A stretch of DNA of 26,052 bases, taken from the IMG/VR virus record IMGVR_UViG_3300049734_000370, positions 1 to 26,052 of that record. The stretch is one strand, 5' to 3'. Origin of the DNA: a virus. Below the pieces are notes generated by a model. The model did not search any database. It saw nothing but the letters and a program-made list of their open reading frames with translations, and was not told the DNA's origin. The translations under genes and the position numbers were made by a program. Position 1 is the first letter of the stretch. Each line of letters begins with the position of its first letter. Shown here one piece after another: positions 23,644 to 26,052 of the stretch.

Positions 23644-25168
23644 TGTGCGCCGCTCCTGCGTTAATTTTGCGCATTAATGCTCTATTCATGTCATTTAATA
23701 GTTTGTTTCTCTCATCTTGCCATGAGTCAATAGAATATAGGTTTTTTTCGATTAAAGCGATACGGATAGCATCGGCGAGTGTATCGGCAATATCATCATG
23801 CCTGTGTGTATTATTTGCCGTAATTTTACACATGTGTTTTATACAGTTTTCAGCATGCATAGCATTTCTTGTAAATGAAACTCTTTTTGAGGCTATAAAT
23901 GGCTGCATTTCTAGGAATCTTTGAGTTTTGCTTCCAGATGCTTTTGTTCTTTCAATCTGCCTTATCTGTATGCCCTGAATATTTTCGAGCGTGCTTAACA
24001 ACGTAACACCTGTAGACTTCTTCTCGATGGCCGCCATATTGGGAGGCTTTTTGTTGAACATACACTGAGAATAAAAATCTATGAACGTTGCCTGCAAGTC
24101 TTTCGGCTCTATACGAATTTCCAGGCAATCTATCCAGTGAATGGCCTTTTCGCCCGTTTTTTTGTTCATCACTTTAATATCGTAGAGGCCAAAAAACGAG
24201 AATACGGTTGCATCGTTCCATGATTTATCAGTTTCTGCCGTGTCAGCCGTGATAAATGTCGTTATAAATTCGGGCTCTTCATCCAAAAAAATGAACCAAT
24301 CTTTTTTGAACAATCCACCACCTGACGGCAAAGGGTCTTGTTGATATTGAGAGGAAAAGACATAAGGCGACTTATCTTGTAATGCAATCAATTTTTCTTT
24401 TGGCATCATCTCGGGGTATAGCGCGTTCCCTGCTTCATCAAGGCCCTTCATGATGGTTGCATGCCACGTATCAACGTCTTTTCCGTTTATCAGGTAATCT
24501 GTCAAATCTGCCTCATGCACTCTCTGACCGATGGAAATTATGGGAACATTAACTCCCCTTACGCGCTGCCTAATTGTTTGGTCATAGTTGTCTATTACCG
24601 ATTGTCTTATCGTGTCAGAATGAACCTCATCTGGCTTGTGAGCATCATCTATGATAACGCCCCCTGTAAATCTATCAGACTGAGGTAAGCCACCGTCTTG
24701 ACCAGTAACAGCACCCGATGAACCAAATGCCTTTATAGCGCCCCCTTTAGTCGTCCTGAATGAATCTTTTGCTCGACTGTCGGGGTCTAGTTCTACATCA
24801 AATAGAAATCTATACATAGGAGATGAAACGATGGAGCGTATGAAGGTCGTATGCTTGGTCGCTAGCTCGTGTGAATAAGATATATAGAGGAAGTTAGAGT
24901 CTGGATAATGTGCCCAACACCAAGCTACCCACATACTCACCATGGTTGATTTTCCGCTTCCAGGAGGGAGATTGATTATTTCGCGCAATATTTCTAGCCG
25001 AAATACCTTTGTCAGCGCCCTACAGGTTGTAATGTGATGAGATTCTCGTCCAATGGGCTGAGATACAATAAATTGTCTGCCCGTCGTGTATTCATAGAAA
25101 TATTTTATAAACTCAAGAAGGGAGCCTTTTAGTCGTGATGATTCCTCCTCCTTTTCATACTGTATCAT
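23627..25168 (-). CDS. terL: large terminase subunit (packaging ATPase-nuclease)
   Basis: A protein of about 513 residues that pumps DNA into the procapsid and cuts it to length. Numbering from the ATG at 25177, Walker A is PPGSGKST (71-78) and Walker B with its acidic pair is GGVIIDDAH (172-180). The nuclease domain begins with FITADTAETD (Asp312), has Glu384 in MAAIEKKSTG and ends with the metal-site motif HDDIADTLADA (460-470). Both catalytic sets look intact. AAGGA touches the ATG at 25177 directly but lies nine bases before an in-frame ATG at 25168, so I use the latter. The gene overlaps the portal start. Confidence 0.9.
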   Translation of the reverse strand: MIQYEKEEESSRLKGSLLEFIKYFYEYTTGRQFIVSQPIGRESHHITTCRALTKVFRLEILREIINLPPGSGKSTMVSMWVAWCWAHYPDSNFLYISYSHELATKHTTFIRSIVSSPMYRFLFDVELDPDSRAKDSFRTTKGGAIKAFGSSGAVTGQDGGLPQSDRFTGGVIIDDAHKPDEVHSDTIRQSVIDNYDQTIRQRVRGVNVPIISIGQRVHEADLTDYLINGKDVDTWHATIMKGLDEAGNALYPEMMPKEKLIALQDKSPYVFSSQYQQDPLPSGGGLFKKDWFIFLDEEPEFITTFITADTAETDKSWNDATVFSFFGLYDIKVMNKKTGEKAIHWIDCLEIRIEPKDLQATFIDFYSQCMFNKKPPNMAAIEKKSTGVTLLSTLENIQGIQIRQIERTKASGSKTQRFLEMQPFIASKRVSFTRNAMHAENCIKHMCKITANNTHRHDDIADTLADAIRIALIEKNLYSIDSWQDERNKLLNDMNRALMRKINAGAAHNGGYS

Positions 25169-25193
25169 CCTATCCATTCCTTTCTACACATTC

Positions 25194-25373
25194 TTAATAG
25201 AATTGTGAAATTTTATTAATATCCTCAGATAAGGAAGCTAGTTGCTTGGATAAATTCAGAAGCTCGTTTTTATCCATAGTTCTTGAAACAATAGTTTGTC
25301 CGTCTAGTTCCACCTTTATATCTCTTATACCTGGAAAGCCCCGACAATAGTTTGAGTGAATATAAATACGCAT
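25194..25373 (-). CDS. 59-aa conserved small protein between the terminase genes
   Basis: A 59-residue protein with two parts: a short beta-rich beginning (MRIYIHSNYCRGFPGIRDIK) and a helical end (NELLNLSKQLASLSEDINK). The ATG at 25373 has an excellent AGGAGGAGG ribosome site; the longer frame starting at 25427 lacks support. The gene lies between small and large terminase, with a 20-base gap or so to the latter. It might modulate packaging or be a carried-along small gene. I do not recognise the family. Confidence 0.6.
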   Translation of the reverse strand: MRIYIHSNYCRGFPGIRDIKVELDGQTIVSRTMDKNELLNLSKQLASLSEDINKISQFY

Positions 25374-25472
25374 AATGCCTCCTCCTGATCTCGAATATTT
25401 TCCGTAATGTATAACGTTCGCATGCATTGTTACTTCTGCCTCAGTTATATTTTCTATCGCATTATTATTTAA

Positions 25473-26003
25473 TCAGTAATCCTTTCTATTTTGTTCGTCT
25501 AGCTTCTTTCTTAACTCCCTAAGTTCCTCCAGCAACCTCTCATTTTCTTCTGTTTTTTTCTCAACCAATAACCTATCGCCGTATTGCCTTGGTAACAGTT
25601 TGGCCGCTATCCATTTTCTTGTGTCAATCCTAATACGTGAGCGTTGTGCAAATTCATTGTTAAATGTTTCTTTCCCGTCTTCGCTATGTATAGAATCTCT
25701 GCTGTTATCATCAGCAATATCAATGCAATCTTCCGCTAAATTATCCGCCTGGTGCATTTTTGCTCGTGCGTAAAGTGCAGAAAACTCCTCGTTATAAAGC
25801 CTCCACGTTCTTATCGTCTCTGGTGTTGGGAAATCATCATGCATGGCGCACAATTTTTTTAATCCGTGCGTTGTTGTTGAGACTTCATGACATATTTTTT
25901 TGGCAAGTTCCATAGTATATTTGGTAGGTCTCCCTCCTGGATGGCGTCCATTATTTTTTTTAATTTCATCATTGTCGATTTTTTCTTTTTTATTCCTTTT
26001 CAT
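25473..26003 (-). CDS. terS: small terminase subunit (DNA recognition)
   Basis: A 176-residue protein resembling Sf6/P22-group small terminases, which recognise the packaging site and recruit the large subunit. After a basic N-terminus comes GGRPTKYTMELAKKIC, then a helix-turn-helix-like region (LKKLCAMHDDFPTPETIRTW) and a core helix (FSALYARAKMHQADNLAEDCIDIADD). RIRIDTRKWIAAKLLPRQYGDR follows; the RxDTRKW...P..YGD pattern is characteristic. It ends in a charged coil. The ATG at 26003 has AAGGA at eight bases and is preferred to an upstream ATG at 26027. The promoter for the operon must lie beyond the right edge. Confidence 0.85.
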   Translation of the reverse strand: MKRNKKEKIDNDEIKKNNGRHPGGRPTKYTMELAKKICHEVSTTTHGLKKLCAMHDDFPTPETIRTWRLYNEEFSALYARAKMHQADNLAEDCIDIADDNSRDSIHSEDGKETFNNEFAQRSRIRIDTRKWIAAKLLPRQYGDRLLVEKKTEENERLLEELRELRKKLDEQNRKDY

Positions 26004-26052
26004 AATCAAAATCCTTGTTCCTTTCATAAAGGGATTTTTTCTTACTATTTAT

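Noticed and set aside
26013-26040. CCTTT/AAAGG hairpin followed by a T run at the right edge
   Set aside because: The stem is five pairs and AT-rich; it overlaps the upstream ATG candidate of the small terminase and cannot be judged at the window edge.
1-26052. tRNA genes, integrase, holin/endolysin, tailspike and tail needle
   Set aside because: I looked for them and found no sequence supporting any; they may lie outside the window or be too diverged to recognise.

Overview
The window looks like part of a temperate, short-tailed phage genome with a P22-like virion plan. The left end resembles a plasmid more than a lysogeny region, so the element may be a phage-plasmid (an extrachromosomal prophage). 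The DNA is AT-rich. Its promoters look sigma70-like (TATAAT boxes) and its genes have strong AGGAG-type ribosome sites. Together with the P22-type head and ejection module, this suggests a Gram-negative, probably gammaproteobacterial, host. I cannot name the host from the sequence.

Left part (1 to about 3700): a leftward gene starts at base 12 and runs off the edge. Its promoter overlaps a perfect 27-bp palindrome. Facing away from it is a rightward operon: a VRR-NUC nuclease, a 43-residue peptide with a signal sequence, and a DNA cytosine-5 methyltransferase whose start codon overlaps the peptide's stop. A leftward partition operon follows, with a short ParA ATPase and a ribbon-helix-helix partner. 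It is bounded upstream by an array of GATATC boxes in an 11-bp register and downstream by nested inverted repeats. Beyond the GATATC array lie two copies of a 15-bp sequence containing CCGAATTCGG, exactly 21 bp apart.

Right part (3712 to 26003, all leftward): the virion operon. In transcription order it holds small terminase, a small conserved protein, large terminase, portal, three very small basic proteins, a terminator-plus-promoter region, scaffold, P22-type coat, a conserved virion protein, gp4-like and gp10-like tail/head-closure proteins, a small structural protein, three ejection-type proteins, a 722-residue tail protein, a small virion protein, a giant repeat-rich and glycine-rich fibre, its probable helper, a second repeat fibre and a coiled-coil protein. 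Many genes overlap by 4 bases or lie a few bases apart, so translation is probably coupled.

Against this polarity, in the 247-base gap between the 715- and 722-residue genes, a rightward promoter and ribosome site precede a 26-codon ORF for a probable single-pass membrane peptide. This is the best candidate in the window for an undescribed lysogeny-expressed gene. No lysis genes, integrase, replication initiator, tRNA or CRISPR array are visible here.
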